This document shows, piece by piece, positions 28,959 through 39,865 of a stretch of 55,258 bases of DNA. This stretch comes from Multifurca ochricompacta (Eukaryota; Basidiomycota; Agaricomycetes; Russulales; Russulaceae): positions 1 through 55,258 of the forward strand of contig WTXG01000236.1 of the NCBI GenBank assembly GCA_022496185.1, in the 5' to 3' direction. The notes under the pieces were generated by a model that saw nothing but the letters and a program-made list of their open reading frames with translations, was not told the DNA's origin and made no database searches. Each line of letters opens with the position of its first letter. The stretch's first letter is position 1. Both the position numbers and the translations under genes were made by a program.

Positions 28959-28960
28959 GA

Positions 28961-29537
28961 TGTTACGTCCGGTGTGAGACGTCCTGCACGACTTGTGTGA
29001 CAGCTTTATGCGTTTGTTCAGATAAGAGGTCAATAGGACCTCTTGGAGTCTCGAATGGAAGAGTCAAAGTCAAAGGGGCTGTTCCCTAATGACGATGTTG
29101 AGCGGAAAGTGCCTAAAGCACTGAGATGATCGAGTCAAAGGGTTCAAAGGAGAGTCCGGAAGACAAACACCGATGTATTCAATAAGTCGAGTCTGAGGTC
29201 TACAAGGTAGTTACAGCGGACTTATATACGTAATCAAGTGGGCGTCTATAGATAAGATAATGGAGTCAGGTGGGCCCAAATATATGGAAGCGGAGGGCAT
29301 AAAGCCTGGCTTCTACTGATAGGGAATTAAGTAATTGTCCGGTCGTACGATAAGAAGATAACGATAAGCAAGGATGAAAGTAAACAAACATAAGTAAACA
29401 GAAAGATCACGGGGATGGACAAAGGGCATGTGATGGGTCCCACGATGGAGACGTGATCTGGTAGTGAAGCATGGGTGGCAGGGAGGGATCATCGTTGGGC
29501 AAGAAAAAGAAGACAGGAAGCGATGGGGTTCGTAACA
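28961..29537 (-). repeat. 5' LTR of element 5
   Basis: 577 bp. Sense TATATAA at 29228-29222; predicted RNA start at 29194 (AGACTCGACTT), 34 nt on. R-U5 contains no ATG. Confidence 0.96.
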
Positions 29538-29802
29538 CGAATGCAGATGCCTAGGGCATCTTGCCAGAGAATGCCCAAACAAGAAACCATGCATTGATGC
29601 CAAAACACCGGCCCAGGCTGCCATGATCGCAGAGATATCACAGCCGACCGCAACAGTATCCATGGCACCAGAATCCACAAATGATATTGTCCCCATGTTT
29701 GACGCTACTGCTTTCGCCACTGCTCTTCAAACTATGACTGACAAACAACGTCTTGCACTACAAGGACAATTCAATGGCAATGAGGATTTTTATATTGCCT
29801 GA
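29538..29802 (+). pseudogene. gag: Gag of element 4, 3' piece: rest of zinc knuckle, slip site
   Basis: Joined to 22069 across the element 5 duplication it completes the knuckle C-F-E-C-RCLG-H-LARE-C. Then comes a short acidic/Ala-rich tail ending NEDFYIA at a TGA. The heptamer GGATTTT (29784-29790) lies in the gag frame as G GAT TTT TAT, and the -1 frame (FLYCLNGMAYIQALVSQH) enters pol. Confidence 0.85.
29784..29790 (+). promoter_or_regulatory. Gag-pol -1 frameshift heptamer GGATTTT, element 4
   Basis: Same heptamer and phase as families I and II, but here the gag stop is three codons further on (GGATTTT TAT ATT GCC TGA). Element 7 has the same arrangement. Confidence 0.68.
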
Positions 29803-32384
29803 ATGGTATGGCCTACATTCAGGCACTAGTCTCGCAACATGTATATAGATCCCCACTGAAAGCAATGAAGATCTTTGTCCCCATACATGGTGTGAAGAAA
29901 GAGGCCAGCATAGAAGCACTCGTTGATAGTGGTGCCACAGAAAACTTCATAAGTTTTTGAACAGTTATCAAACATAGACTCCCCACAAAACAATTAACCA
30001 TCCCAAAACAACTACAGAATGCGGATGGCTCTCCAAATGCGACCCACGATATCTGACAATGTGTCGATCTCATGGTTACTACAGATAACAAAACACAACA
30101 ACATCGGTTCTATATCGCATCTATCAGAGCCGATGATATGATCTTAGGGTACCCATGGTTTGTGGCTAATAATCCAAATATAGATTGGTCGCAAGGACAT
30201 TTACAAGAATTGATCACAATTCAAGTACCACATGAACAGATCAAATGCATGAATATTGCACAAGAACTAGCGATCAAGGCAAAAGATACCACCGAGTGGA
30301 CATGGGACCAAGTAGTACCCAAAGAATATCATCGCCACCAGAAGGTCTTCAGTGACCAAGAAGCCCAATGTTTTCCCACAGAATGACCCTGGGATCACAA
30401 AATCGAACTAAAATCAGACACACCCACAACGTTAGATTGCAAGATCTACCCACTTGGTCCAGGTGAACAGGACGCGTTAAACAAATTCCTTGAAGAACAC
30501 CTACAGAAGGGTTACATCACAGAATCAAAGTCACCCTACACATCCCCATTTTTCTTTATTAAAAAGAAGGATGGGAAGTTGCGCCCAGTCCAAGATTATC
30601 GCAAGCTCAACAACTGGACTGTTCACAACACTTATCCACTTCCCCTCATCCCAGAACTTATTGATTGTGTAAGAGGAAGTACACTGTTCACTAAGATGGA
30701 TGTCTGGTGGGGTTACAACAACATCTGCATCATCCCGGAGGATTGATGGAAAGCCACATTCAAGACAAATCGCAGACTCTATGAACCCAACATTATGTTT
30801 TTCAGCTTAACTAATTCCCCCGCAACCTTCCAAACAATGATGAATGCAGAATTCTGTGCAGAACTCAATGAACATGATGCCTCGGGAAAAGCCTGGTTTA
30901 CCGTATATATGGATGATATTCTAATTCACACCAATCACAATCTCACCAACCACCGCTCCAAAGTCCATCGCATCTTAGATAAGCTCAGTAAATTGGATCT
31001 CTATCTCAAGCCCAAAAAATGTGCATTTGAACAAACATGAATAGAATACCTCGGTTTGATCCTTGAAGGAAATCAGGTGCATATGGATCCAGTAAAAGTA
31101 GAAGGAGTTGCCTCTTGGAGTATCCCCAAAACAGTCAAAGAAATCTGCTCATTCTTAGGTTTCTGCCAATTCTACCGACGGTTCATTCAGGGCTTCAGTA
31201 AAATAGCAGCCCCTCTAAACACCCTTATGAGCACAAAGAATCCATGGCAGTGGACTGCTAAAGAACAGAATGCGTTTGACACCCTCAAACAACACATCAC
31301 CTCTCAACCTGTTCTAGCACAACCAGATTTCACGAAACCTTTCATAGTCAACACAGATGCCTCAGGATACACTATCGGTGCCACTCTCAGTCAGAAAGAT
31401 CTAAATGACCATATACATCCCATTGCATATCTATCAAAAACACTGGATGTCACACAATGTAATTGGGACATCTACGATCATGAACTCTTTGCAGTCATGA
31501 TGGCATTCCGAATTTGGTGTCAATATCTCCTCGGAGCCCAACACAAGGTTCAAGTATGTACAGACCATAACAATCTCCAATACTTCAAAGAACCTCAGAA
31601 ATTGAATTGACGCCAAGCATGCTGGCTTCAAGAATTAGCCAACTTTGATTTCACATTAGAACATGTCCCTGGGAAATTACACACGGTAGCCGATATGCTG
31701 TCATGACAACCCGACACGGAACAGGGAATAAATGATAATGACATGGTCACCATGCTACCTGCCATGCTATTCGCTAAAGTGACACGCACAGCCAAACTTC
31801 CATTCCCCCAAATCCTATCAGAACAGTGTAGAATCTTACAACAACATCATGATCATGTCCTTGCAGGACATCTGGGTATCAATAAGACTACCAGGAAAAT
31901 CCAACAAGATTATGAAGGTCTGGGCCTATGCGAATTTGTCCAAGAATATATATGTGGTTGTGCGAAATGTCAGGAAAATAAACCAAAACTGTCAAAGAAA
32001 GTGCCACTCTATCCAATTGATGTCCCGGCATCTGCCGGACCATTCCAATTTGTTGCCATGGATCTCATCACAGATCTCCCCCCAGCAGGATGATATGATG
32101 CAGTACTTATGATTGTCGATCAAGGCTGCTCTAAAGCGGCCAAATTCATCCCCTGCTCCAAAGACATTACAGGGGAAGGGGTGGCAACATTATACTATCA
32201 AACCATCTTTCCGATCTTCAGTCTCCCAAAATGGATCATCTCAGATCGCGATCCGCACTTCACTTCTCACTTCTTGCACACGCTCGCTAAGACTCTTCAC
32301 ATCCAGCAAAACCTATCTACGGCTTTCCATCCTTGGACTGATGGTGCTAGTGAACAAATGAACTTGTGGCTCGAACAGTATCTC
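29791..32384 (+). pseudogene. pol: Pol of element 4, 5' piece: PR, RT, RNase H, integrase
   Basis: Protease ALVDSGATENFIS, then MILGYPWFVANNPNIDW. RT includes [20 protein letters not shown] and YMDDILIHT near 30910. RNase H has VNTDASGYTIGATLSQKD, NWDIYDHELFAVM and CTDHNNLQYF. Integrase HHCC (HHDHVLAGHLGI...CAKCQ) and core (AMDLITDLP, ISDRDPHFTSHF, TDGASEQMNLWLEQYL) follow. In-frame TGA codons occur at about 29958, 30054, 30384, 30745, 31038, 31608, 31704 and 32091, mostly where Arg is expected. It stops at atctc, the target of element 6. Confidence 0.9.
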
Positions 32385-32977
32385 TGTTATGTCCGGTGTG
32401 AGACATTCCGCATGACTTGTGCAACAGCTTTGTACATTTGTTCAGATAAGAGGTCAATAAGACCTCTTGGAGTTCGAATGGATGAGTCAAAGTCAAAGGG
32501 GCTGTTCCCTAGTGACAATGTTGAGCAGAAAGTGCCAAAAGCACTGAGATGGTCGAGTCAAAGGTTTCAAGGGGAAGTCCAGAAGACAAACACCAATGTA
32601 TTCAATAAGTCGAGTCTGAGGTCTACAATGTAGCTACAGCAGACTTATATATGTAATCGAACGGGCGTCTATAAGATAAGGAACCGGAGTCAGGTGGGCC
32701 CAAATATATGGAAGCAGATGGTGTAAAGTCAGGCTTCTGATAGGGTATTAAGTAAGTGTCCAAACGTAAAGACAAAGAGATAGCGAGATAAGAGATAAGG
32801 GATCAAACATAGGTATACAGTGTGTCAACAAGTCCAAAGCAAGTCACGGGGACAGGAGTAAGGCATGTGATGGGTCCCAGGATGGAGACGTGATCATGAA
32901 GTGCAGAGTGGGTGGTAAAGATGGGTCGCTGTTGGGGAGGTGGAAGAAAATGGGGTTGCTTGGCAGGGATTGTAACA
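32385..32977 (-). repeat. 3' LTR of element 6
   Basis: 593 bp, plus-strand tgttatgtcc...gggattgtaaca, followed on plus by the reverse of the polypurine tract (tcaccccctcttctgg). Confidence 0.96.
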
Positions 32978-33008
32978 TCACCCCCTCTTCTGGTTCTAGC
33001 AGACCTGG

Positions 33009-34247
33009 CTAGAAACGACTCGTACCGTCATCATCCTGCACTAAGTCCAGGTAATCGTTGGCTACATTACGATCATCCAATGTGCAATTCTCCTTGTCTG
33101 AGTCCTGCAGACATTGGTGGGTGCAGAGGAACCCATATGGGCCATGCTGGCCACATAGGCAGCACAGATCGTGGATCGGACAGTCCAGCTCGCAGTGTCC
33201 AGAGTTGTGGCGGAGGCACTTGCCACACCACCCTGACGGATTGACGATCATCAGGGCGACTCCCACACAGCGGAAGATACAAAACCGGCTCCAGTGGAGG
33301 TTGCTGCGACAGTGCTGGCACCACTTGTGATTGAGGGGACAGTTCCAGCTAATGTGGTACTTACTGTCACATTGCCAACATGTCTCTCTGCAAGGGTTCT
33401 TGTGCATACGTGGCATTTCGAACCGGTTTGGTATCAGCCTCGGGGTGGCCCCTAATGATTGTGGGGGAAGGGGTCGTGCATATGTGTCGGTGTACTGTTC
33501 AGTGATGGTCTGGTATGCATCTCCTATCTCCAGCCTTTTTCTGATCTCTACTAACTCCTGTTTGACTTGGAACATCCCATTAGTCAGCCTTGCCATCATC
33601 TTTGCATGCTCCTTGTATTGTTTATTGAGCATCGTGTGCAATGTCAGATTCTTCCGCAGTCTCATCACCTCAGCTTTGAGACGCGGAAGGCACATATCAT
33701 TCAGCACCTCGTTGATTGCAAAGGCGCGAGAGTCCTCAGCGGCCAGGTGCCCGAGCTGCTCATCAGTCATCATGTGATGAAGGTGTCCTGTATACCTTTC
33801 TTCTAAATAGACTGGGGCCCCATAGACAGGGCCATCTTTCTTCATACATCCAGCTACATCCATTCCTCCATTGGTGTAGAATATATATTTGGCAATGGTG
33901 ACAGTCCTGTCAGCCATGGTGATTTCGAGGGGGAAGTAGGTCAAGGAATTGGGGTTGTTGGTGAAAAATGGGAACTCTGGCACCTCATCATCCAACTCCA
34001 TACCTAATAGGTCATTCAGGTGCAGCTCTTCACTGTGTTCAAAGTCGTTGTTCAGGTTCAGGGACTGGTTCTTGACCTGGGCCTCAGCAGCTTCGTAGTC
34101 AATAGGGGAGGAGGGACATGTAGAGGGATGAGCAGAAGGGAAGTTCTCGACCCCTACAGTGGTGGTGGTGAAGGCATTGATGGCAGTGTTGGCAGTGATA
34201 AAAGACATAATGGATTGGATGGTGTTAGGATGTTGCTGAGAGAGCAT
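33009..34247 (-). CDS. ORF3 of element 6
   Basis: Open over 412 codons, ATG 34247. Same layout as in elements 3 and 5, but several arginines and cysteine-flanking residues are changed (for example CQHCRSNLHWSRFC, CLCGQHGPYGFLCTHQC). The four knuckles are still recognisable (CWQCDSKYHISWNC first). Many Arg-to-His/Gln/Cys differences fit CpG transitions. Open but probably non-functional, given its heavily decayed neighbours. Confidence 0.85.
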   Translation of the reverse strand: MLSQQHPNTIQSIMSFITANTAINAFTTTTVGVENFPSAHPSTCPSSPIDYEAAEAQVKNQSLNLNNDFEHSEELHLNDLLGMELDDEVPEFPFFTNNPNSLTYFPLEITMADRTVTIAKYIFYTNGGMDVAGCMKKDGPVYGAPVYLEERYTGHLHHMMTDEQLGHLAAEDSRAFAINEVLNDMCLPRLKAEVMRLRKNLTLHTMLNKQYKEHAKMMARLTNGMFQVKQELVEIRKRLEIGDAYQTITEQYTDTYARPLPPQSLGATPRLIPNRFEMPRMHKNPCRETCWQCDSKYHISWNCPLNHKWCQHCRSNLHWSRFCIFRCVGVALMIVNPSGWCGKCLRHNSGHCELDCPIHDLCCLCGQHGPYGFLCTHQCLQDSDKENCTLDDRNVANDYLDLVQDDDGTSRF

Positions 34248-34286
34248 GTACTGGGGAACTCATTTGCGGTCTGAGGTGGTCTGCTT

Positions 34287-37200
34287 TTAACTGTCTTTGG
34301 GTGCTTCTGGGTGTCGGGTGTGGAACTCCGAGATAAGGACCAGGGCAAAGATATTCCCGGCTGGCTCCCATGAGTTGTCAGAGTCTGGGAATCCCTTCCA
34401 CTTGATAAGGTAATGCAGCTTGTGCCCTTGGCCTTTATGTATGGAGTCTAGAATCTGCTCCACCTCCCATTCCACTTCTCCATTGATAAGGTCCAGTGGG
34501 GGTTGTGGGAAGTTTTCCCCATGCAGGGTTGTTTCTTTGTAAGGCATGAGAAGATGGGCATGGAAGACTGGGTGGATTCTCCATGTGGATGGAAGCTTGA
34601 GCTCATATGACACGTCTGACAGCTTCCTTGTTATCTTGAAGGGTCCATGCCATCGGGGTGCTAGTTTGGCTGTTGGGTGTGACGTATGAATGTTCTTCCC
34701 TTCTAACCAGACCAGGTCATTGGTCTGATAAGGTGTGAATTTCGAGGGCTTTTCTGACAGGGTCTTTTGTGCCTTCAACAGGTTTTCATTGGCCGATTGC
34801 CTGATCTCTTCCCATTGGCTGATATGCTGTGCAGCTGATGGGATGTTCGTGGGTTTGTTGGTCCATGTGGTTCGTGGCGTCCATCCCATGATAAGAGAGA
34901 ATGGGGAGGTTTTTGTAGAGCCATTGGGCCATGAGTTATGCGCGAACTCCACAGTCGCTAGCCAGTCGGCCCAATCATCCTGTCATCCGTTACACCAGAA
35001 TCAAAGATATTGTTCCAGCCACTGGTTTGTCCTTTCTGACTGCCCATCCATCTGTGGGTGATACGCCGTAGAGATGTTCTGTGTTACATCTAACACCTTG
35101 CAAAGTGCTCTAGCGAATGTAGAGGTAAATCGGGGGTCATGGTTGGAAATGACTTTTTCTGGGAGACCATAGTGCCAGTAGACGTGATCAAGGTAGAGTT
35201 TGGCAACTCCTTCTGCTGTAATGGATTCATTGCAGGGTATGAATAATGCCGCCTTGGAGCAGTCATGGTCAGTGATGGTTAAAATGGAGTCAAAGCCCCT
35301 GGAGGTGGGAAGTTTGACAATGAAGTCCATGGCAATGGTCTGGAACGGTAGTGAGGTTGTTGGCATGATTGGAGATAGTGCCAGTGGGTGTGGGTGCATG
35401 TTTACTTTATTGGCTTGGCAGTCCACGCAGCCTTTCATGTAGTTCTCCACATCCTTCTTCATGTTTGGCCACCAGTAACCTCGTTTGGCCAGAGCATATG
35501 TGTTTGCAATACTGGGGTGGCCAGCGGAAGGGAGGTCATGGTGAAAATGGATCACCCCCCTCTTAATGTTGTTGCCACCGGTGACAACGAGACGATCCCC
35601 ATCCTTCCACCAAAGGCTGTCAATTTTCTTCAGATTGTGTGCGTCAGCCCATGATTCACATAATTGCTGGTTCATGTTTTGCAATACCTGGGCCCACAAG
35701 TCCATGTTGTGAAGACTGATGATGGCTGTTTTTACAAAGGTCTCTTCAGGGAGTACAGTGACATCATTGTTATCCTCCTCTCCACTGTTCAGATCAGGTT
35801 GTTGTGATAGGGCATCGGCACATGCATTGTGGCTTCCTGCAATATGCTTCAGTACGAAGTTGTATTCTTCTAGCTCTAGGACTTCATGGGCGACTCGTTG
35901 ACTGATTTTGTGAGGTTCTTTCCAGTAAAGCAGATTGGAGTGATTGGTATGAATGATAGTCTTATGAGGGGTTCCTGCTAGATATGGTCGCCAGTGTCGC
36001 AAAGCTTTTACAATGGCCAGTAGTTCTCTATCCCAAATGTCATAATTTCGTTCTGCTGACGAGAATGTTTCTGAGTAGAAGGCAACTGGGTGGAGGAGTC
36101 CTTCTGCATCCTGCTGGTTCAATACAGCCCCATTGGCGAAGTGAGATGCATCAACTTCAAGTTCAAAGGGCTTGTCCAAGTCTGGTTGCAGGAGGACCAG
36201 TTCTGCACCTATGATGTCTCAGATCTGTTCAAAGGCTTGCTGCTGCTCCTTTCCCCAATGCCAGGGTGTGTCCTTCTTTAATAGTCCATTCAGTGGTTGG
36301 GCGATCCCTGAGAATCCTCATACAAATCGCCAATAGAAATTGCAGAATCCGATAAAGGATCGCACATCCTTGACACATGTGGGTACTGGCCACTCCCGGA
36401 TTCCCTGTATCTTTACTGGGTCCATTCACACTCGTCCTCCTTCTAGGATAATGCCTAGGTACTCGACGCTTTGTTGTTCAAAGGAACACTTTGCCGGTTT
36501 AAGGTATAGATTGTGCTCATGCAGTATGTCCAGTACCTGATGTACGTGCTCTCAATGGTGGTTCAGATTATTGGTGGTGGCGACCAGGATGTTGTCCATA
36601 TAGACTACTACTTTGCCAGTAAGAATGAGATCTCGGAAAATGTGGTTCATCATGGCTTGAAATGTTGCTGGCGAGTTCGTGAGTCCGAAAAACATGACGT
36701 TTGGTTTGAACAACCCTTGATTTGTTTTAAATGCTGCTTTGCACTGATCGCCTTCTTTTATCCTGACATTGTTATAGCCCCAGTGTATGTCCATTTTTGA
36801 AAAGAGAGACTTGTCCCACATGGTGTCAATGAGTTCGGAGATAAGTGGTAGGGGATAGGCATTCTTTACAGTGTACATGTTGATCCTCTGATAGTCTTGA
36901 ACCGGTCGCAGTTTGCCATCCTTCTTTTGATAAAGAAGAAGGGTGAGGCATATTGTGACTTGGATGGGCAGATGTATCCTTTAGCCAAATGTTCTTCCAG
37001 GAACTCAGTGAGTGCAGTCTGCTCAGACTGAGACAGGGGATAAATTTTGCAATCTATAGCCACTGGTGTGTTTGGAAGGAGGTCAATGGTGTGATCCCAC
37101 AGTTGTTCTGGGGGGAAGTGATGGGATTCTTCTTCGGAGAATACCTTCCAGTGCCGCTGGTAAGCACTTGGTACTACATCTTGGTATGTCTTCTCAGCCT

Positions 37201-37776
37201 GTCCCTGTACTGCCTTCTGGGCTAACTCTGATGCTTTGGTGGCATAACAATAGCTGGGGTCATTTTCTTCCTCTGCCCGCATGGTCCTTGCTACTAGATG
37301 TCTGATCACATAGTCATAACTGAGCAATGTGATAATGGTTGGATAGGAGTCCTTGTCCATTGTCGCGTCAGCCCAGTTGATCTTTGGTTCAAAGGCAGCA
37401 AGCCATGGGTATCCCAGAATAAGATCTTTGTCTCCTAGATCCGTAATTAGGAAGCGAATGTTTTTTGTGGTCTCTCCAACTTGGACTTTCAGGTCTGTGT
37501 AGTGGGTGATCTTTCCAGCATGATTGGCCATCCCATCAATGTTCCAAATGTTCTTTTCCTGGGGAAGTGCCAGCCGTCCCAAACCCATTGTTCTGATTAA
37601 TCGTGAGTGAATAAAATTGTCCGTGGCTCCAGAGTCCACTAAAATGTCTTGATCAGCCGTCCTCTGTGTAGTTTCAAAATGGACTGGTATTTTTAATGAT
37701 TTGAACTGACTAGCATACACAGAGGTAACATGGAGTGCTCGTGCCCAGGCCGATGGGTTTGAGCCTAACAAAAATC
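34287..37776 (-). pseudogene. pol: Pol of element 6 (PR to chromodomain), several nonsense codons
   Basis: Protease ILVDSGATDNFIHSRL and LILGYPWLAAFEPKINW; RT with an altered catalytic box (YMDN at about 36595 instead of YMDD). RNase H ([19 protein letters not shown]), HHCC (HFHHDLPSAGHPS...CVDCQ), D-D-E core and chromodomain ([18 protein letters not shown]) follow. TGA codons near 34990, 36220, 36320 and 36553 occupy Arg CGA positions, and there is a frame break near 36930. Clearly dead: the changed YMDN alone would be expected to abolish RT. Confidence 0.92.
35552..35564 (-). other. Central polypurine tract in integrase, element 6
   Basis: Sense AAGAGGGGGGTGA, unchanged although the surrounding pol is strongly mutated. 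Confidence 0.68.
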
Positions 37777-38059
37777 CTTCTTTGCAAATGCCTTTTCTAC
37801 CAGTATGGCGCGCACTTCCTCACTCTCCTTCATCATGTTAGCCCATATGTCTTGAGCTTTCTCTTCTTTTGACTGCTTATCCACAGTGGGTGGATTATTC
37901 TGAATGGGGTGTTCTGGCATTACAGTGGCAGCGGTGACTTGTACTCCCTTCTTGGGGCAGTCTCGAGACATATGTCCTAGCACTCTGCAATGGAAGCAGC
38001 ACCCTTCTTTCATTAGAGTTTGCCGCTTGTCCTCCGTAAGCGCTGCTTGAGCCTGGGCT
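37765..38059 (-). pseudogene. gag: Gag C-terminal piece of element 6
   Basis: Zinc knuckle with first Cys context GCCFHC (CFHCRVLGHMSRDC) and charged tail ending KKDFC at GGATTTT (37771-37777). It joins across element 7 (duplication caatc, 38060-38064 and 45262-45266) to the gag piece at 45267 upward. Confidence 0.88.
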
Positions 38060-38064
38060 CAATC

Positions 38065-38592
38065 TGTCACAGTTAGGTGCGGGAACTGTGTCATCGTCGA
38101 ACAAGAGGAAACAAGTCCAGTCAAGGCTCAAAGGTCACAGTGGATCAAGCCTAGTTCAAGCCCACAACAAGGTCAAAAGGGGGTGCACACGAGAGTTGGG
38201 TCGATGGCAGAGATGCTCAGTCCTGCAACAAGTTCAAGGGGATCGAAGGCTCTCCAAGTTGCGTCTTGGAGAGTTCAAGTGGGGTTTCTTACTGGAGAGT
38301 TCAGATGAAGTCGAAGCACCTTGGATTGAACACAAGAGAACAGACTTAGGTCTGTCTCTTCTACTTTACTGTGCTTTAAATACAGGTAGACCTAGCTATG
38401 TCATAGTAGATGGAAGATTCTAGTACTATGATGTATTATCTAGTGGTTGCACAATAGAACTAGCTAGAACTAAGGAGAACATGGAGGGGTTGAGCCCTCA
38501 GTAAGCAAAACAGTAAATAGTGTTTCAGAACAACAAGTCCGTTAATGTCATCAGTCAGCCATGTCACCTTTGTCAGATCAAATTTTGTCACA
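38065..38592 (-). repeat. 3' LTR of element 7
   Basis: 528 bp, plus-strand tgtcacagtt...ttttgtcaca, preceded in sense by purines AAAGGGGGTGA. Confidence 0.93.
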
Positions 38593-38599
38593 TCACCCC

Positions 38600-39710
38600 C
38601 TTTGTATGTGTCAGCTTGTCCCCAAGCTCAGTGACCAACTGTAAACGTGACCATGTGGGGTGGTAGTGTAAGTCGACGATGGGAGCGAGGGCGGTGTGTA
38701 CTGCCAACTCCTCCAGCTTGGAGTATTGTGCGGAGTTCAGGGGTGGGGGCAAAGGTCATGGCCTCTGTAGAGGTGGGGATGGTGTCCCAGGTGGGCGCAT
38801 AGACATAAGTTAGATAAGGGAATAGATGGTAGTAAACGTCAGTTCTGGACAGGGCATGGACTGTTTCTTGAATCTCTTGATGAGCTCGACTAACCTGTTG
38901 TCACCAGTGGGCCAGTTCCCAAAGGGCACCATCCAGTCGGCAAGTGGCATAGCGAAAGCGAGAAACTTCTGCCCAAGCACCAGGGTCCTGAAGTTCATCC
39001 AGAGCATGACTAACAATTGGTGTAAAGTCCATATCAGGGTCAAAGAGTCATTGTTGGAAGAGCGTGAGGATGGGATTAGGGAACCCTGGGTGTCGAGCAT
39101 GAGGTTGTGCATATAATGGGAAGCAGAAGATGGGCTCATTAGCTCCCATGGTGCAGACAACAGTGGGCTCATCCTGTCAAAAGTCATAGGCAATATAGCG
39201 GGCAATTCGGTGGTAGCCAAGAGAATCTGTGATTAAATGAGGGAAATAGTGGTGAGTGTTATGGATGTGATTGCGAATAAATGGGAGGCCTGGAGAAGTG
39301 TAGGGAATTGGTGATCGTCGGCCAGCAGCAGCATCTCTAGGCAAGTGGTCTAATCCAGGGGTTGGTGGTCGCTGGTCTGCAGTGGTGTCCTGATGCTGAG
39401 TCTCTCCAGTGGCAGCAGCCTCCAAGCGTGACCGTGTTTCCTGTAGCATAGTTAATACACGGTTACGGACATCTGGGTCTAGGTTTTGATTTACAGTGGC
39501 CGTTATAGAAATAGCGTTGGTGAGAGTTTGAATAGGATCGTCAGACATTGTAAAAGAAAAGTGTGAGGGAGGGGTTGGTGAAGTTGGTGTGGTTGGGAGC
39601 ATAGGGGCATCTTGTGGGAATTTGAGTGCACCTAGGTTTGCTGCATCAGCGGCAGCAGCAGCAAACTGGTCTCTGAAGTTAGGGTCCAGGGTGGGAGGAG
39701 AAGGTTGCAT
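38600..39710 (-). pseudogene. ORF3-like gene of element 7
   Basis: ATG 39710 opens a 177-codon frame (MQPSPPTLDPNFRDQFAAAAADAANLG...), ending HHYFPHLITDSLGYHRIARYIAYDF. After a stop, related sequence continues (38810-39220), including AHQEIQETVHAL...YVYAP. The YFP...I...G...IA-R/K-YI-Y pattern and the later E-I-x-E...YA-P pattern recall family II ORF3, but no zinc knuckles are seen. Possibly a distant, knuckle-less relative; homology is by eye only. Confidence 0.6.
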
Positions 39711-39849
39711 GTTGGTGGGTCAGCGTGTGGTAGACATTCTGGGTCCTGGCTTAACACCTTTGCGTGGAGAAAAGAGGCGAGTGAGTCGTTTGTGCGAGCC
39801 ATGATAAAAGAAAGAGGTATGTGTGGGGAAGAGATGGGAAATCATGTGG

Positions 39850-39862
39850 TCACCCCCTTCTT
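39850..39862 (-). other. Internal polypurine-like tract between pol and ORF3, element 7
   Basis: Sense AAGAAGGGGGTGA right after the pol end, about 1.2 kb before the real 3' LTR. It resembles the LTR-adjacent tract (AAAGGGGGTGA). Element 4 has gagaagggggtaa at the same place (49065-49077). Confidence 0.55.
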
Positions 39863-39865
39863 AAG

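Larger units (their letters stand above)
22070..29537 (-). mobile_element. Element 5: complete family II retrotransposon
   Basis: 7468 bp with two 577-bp LTRs and the duplication cgaat (22065-22069 and 29538-29542), inserted in the gag zinc-knuckle codons of element 4. Gag and ORF3 frames are open; pol has several breaks. The two LTRs differ at 10 positions, all CpG transitions. Confidence 0.97.
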
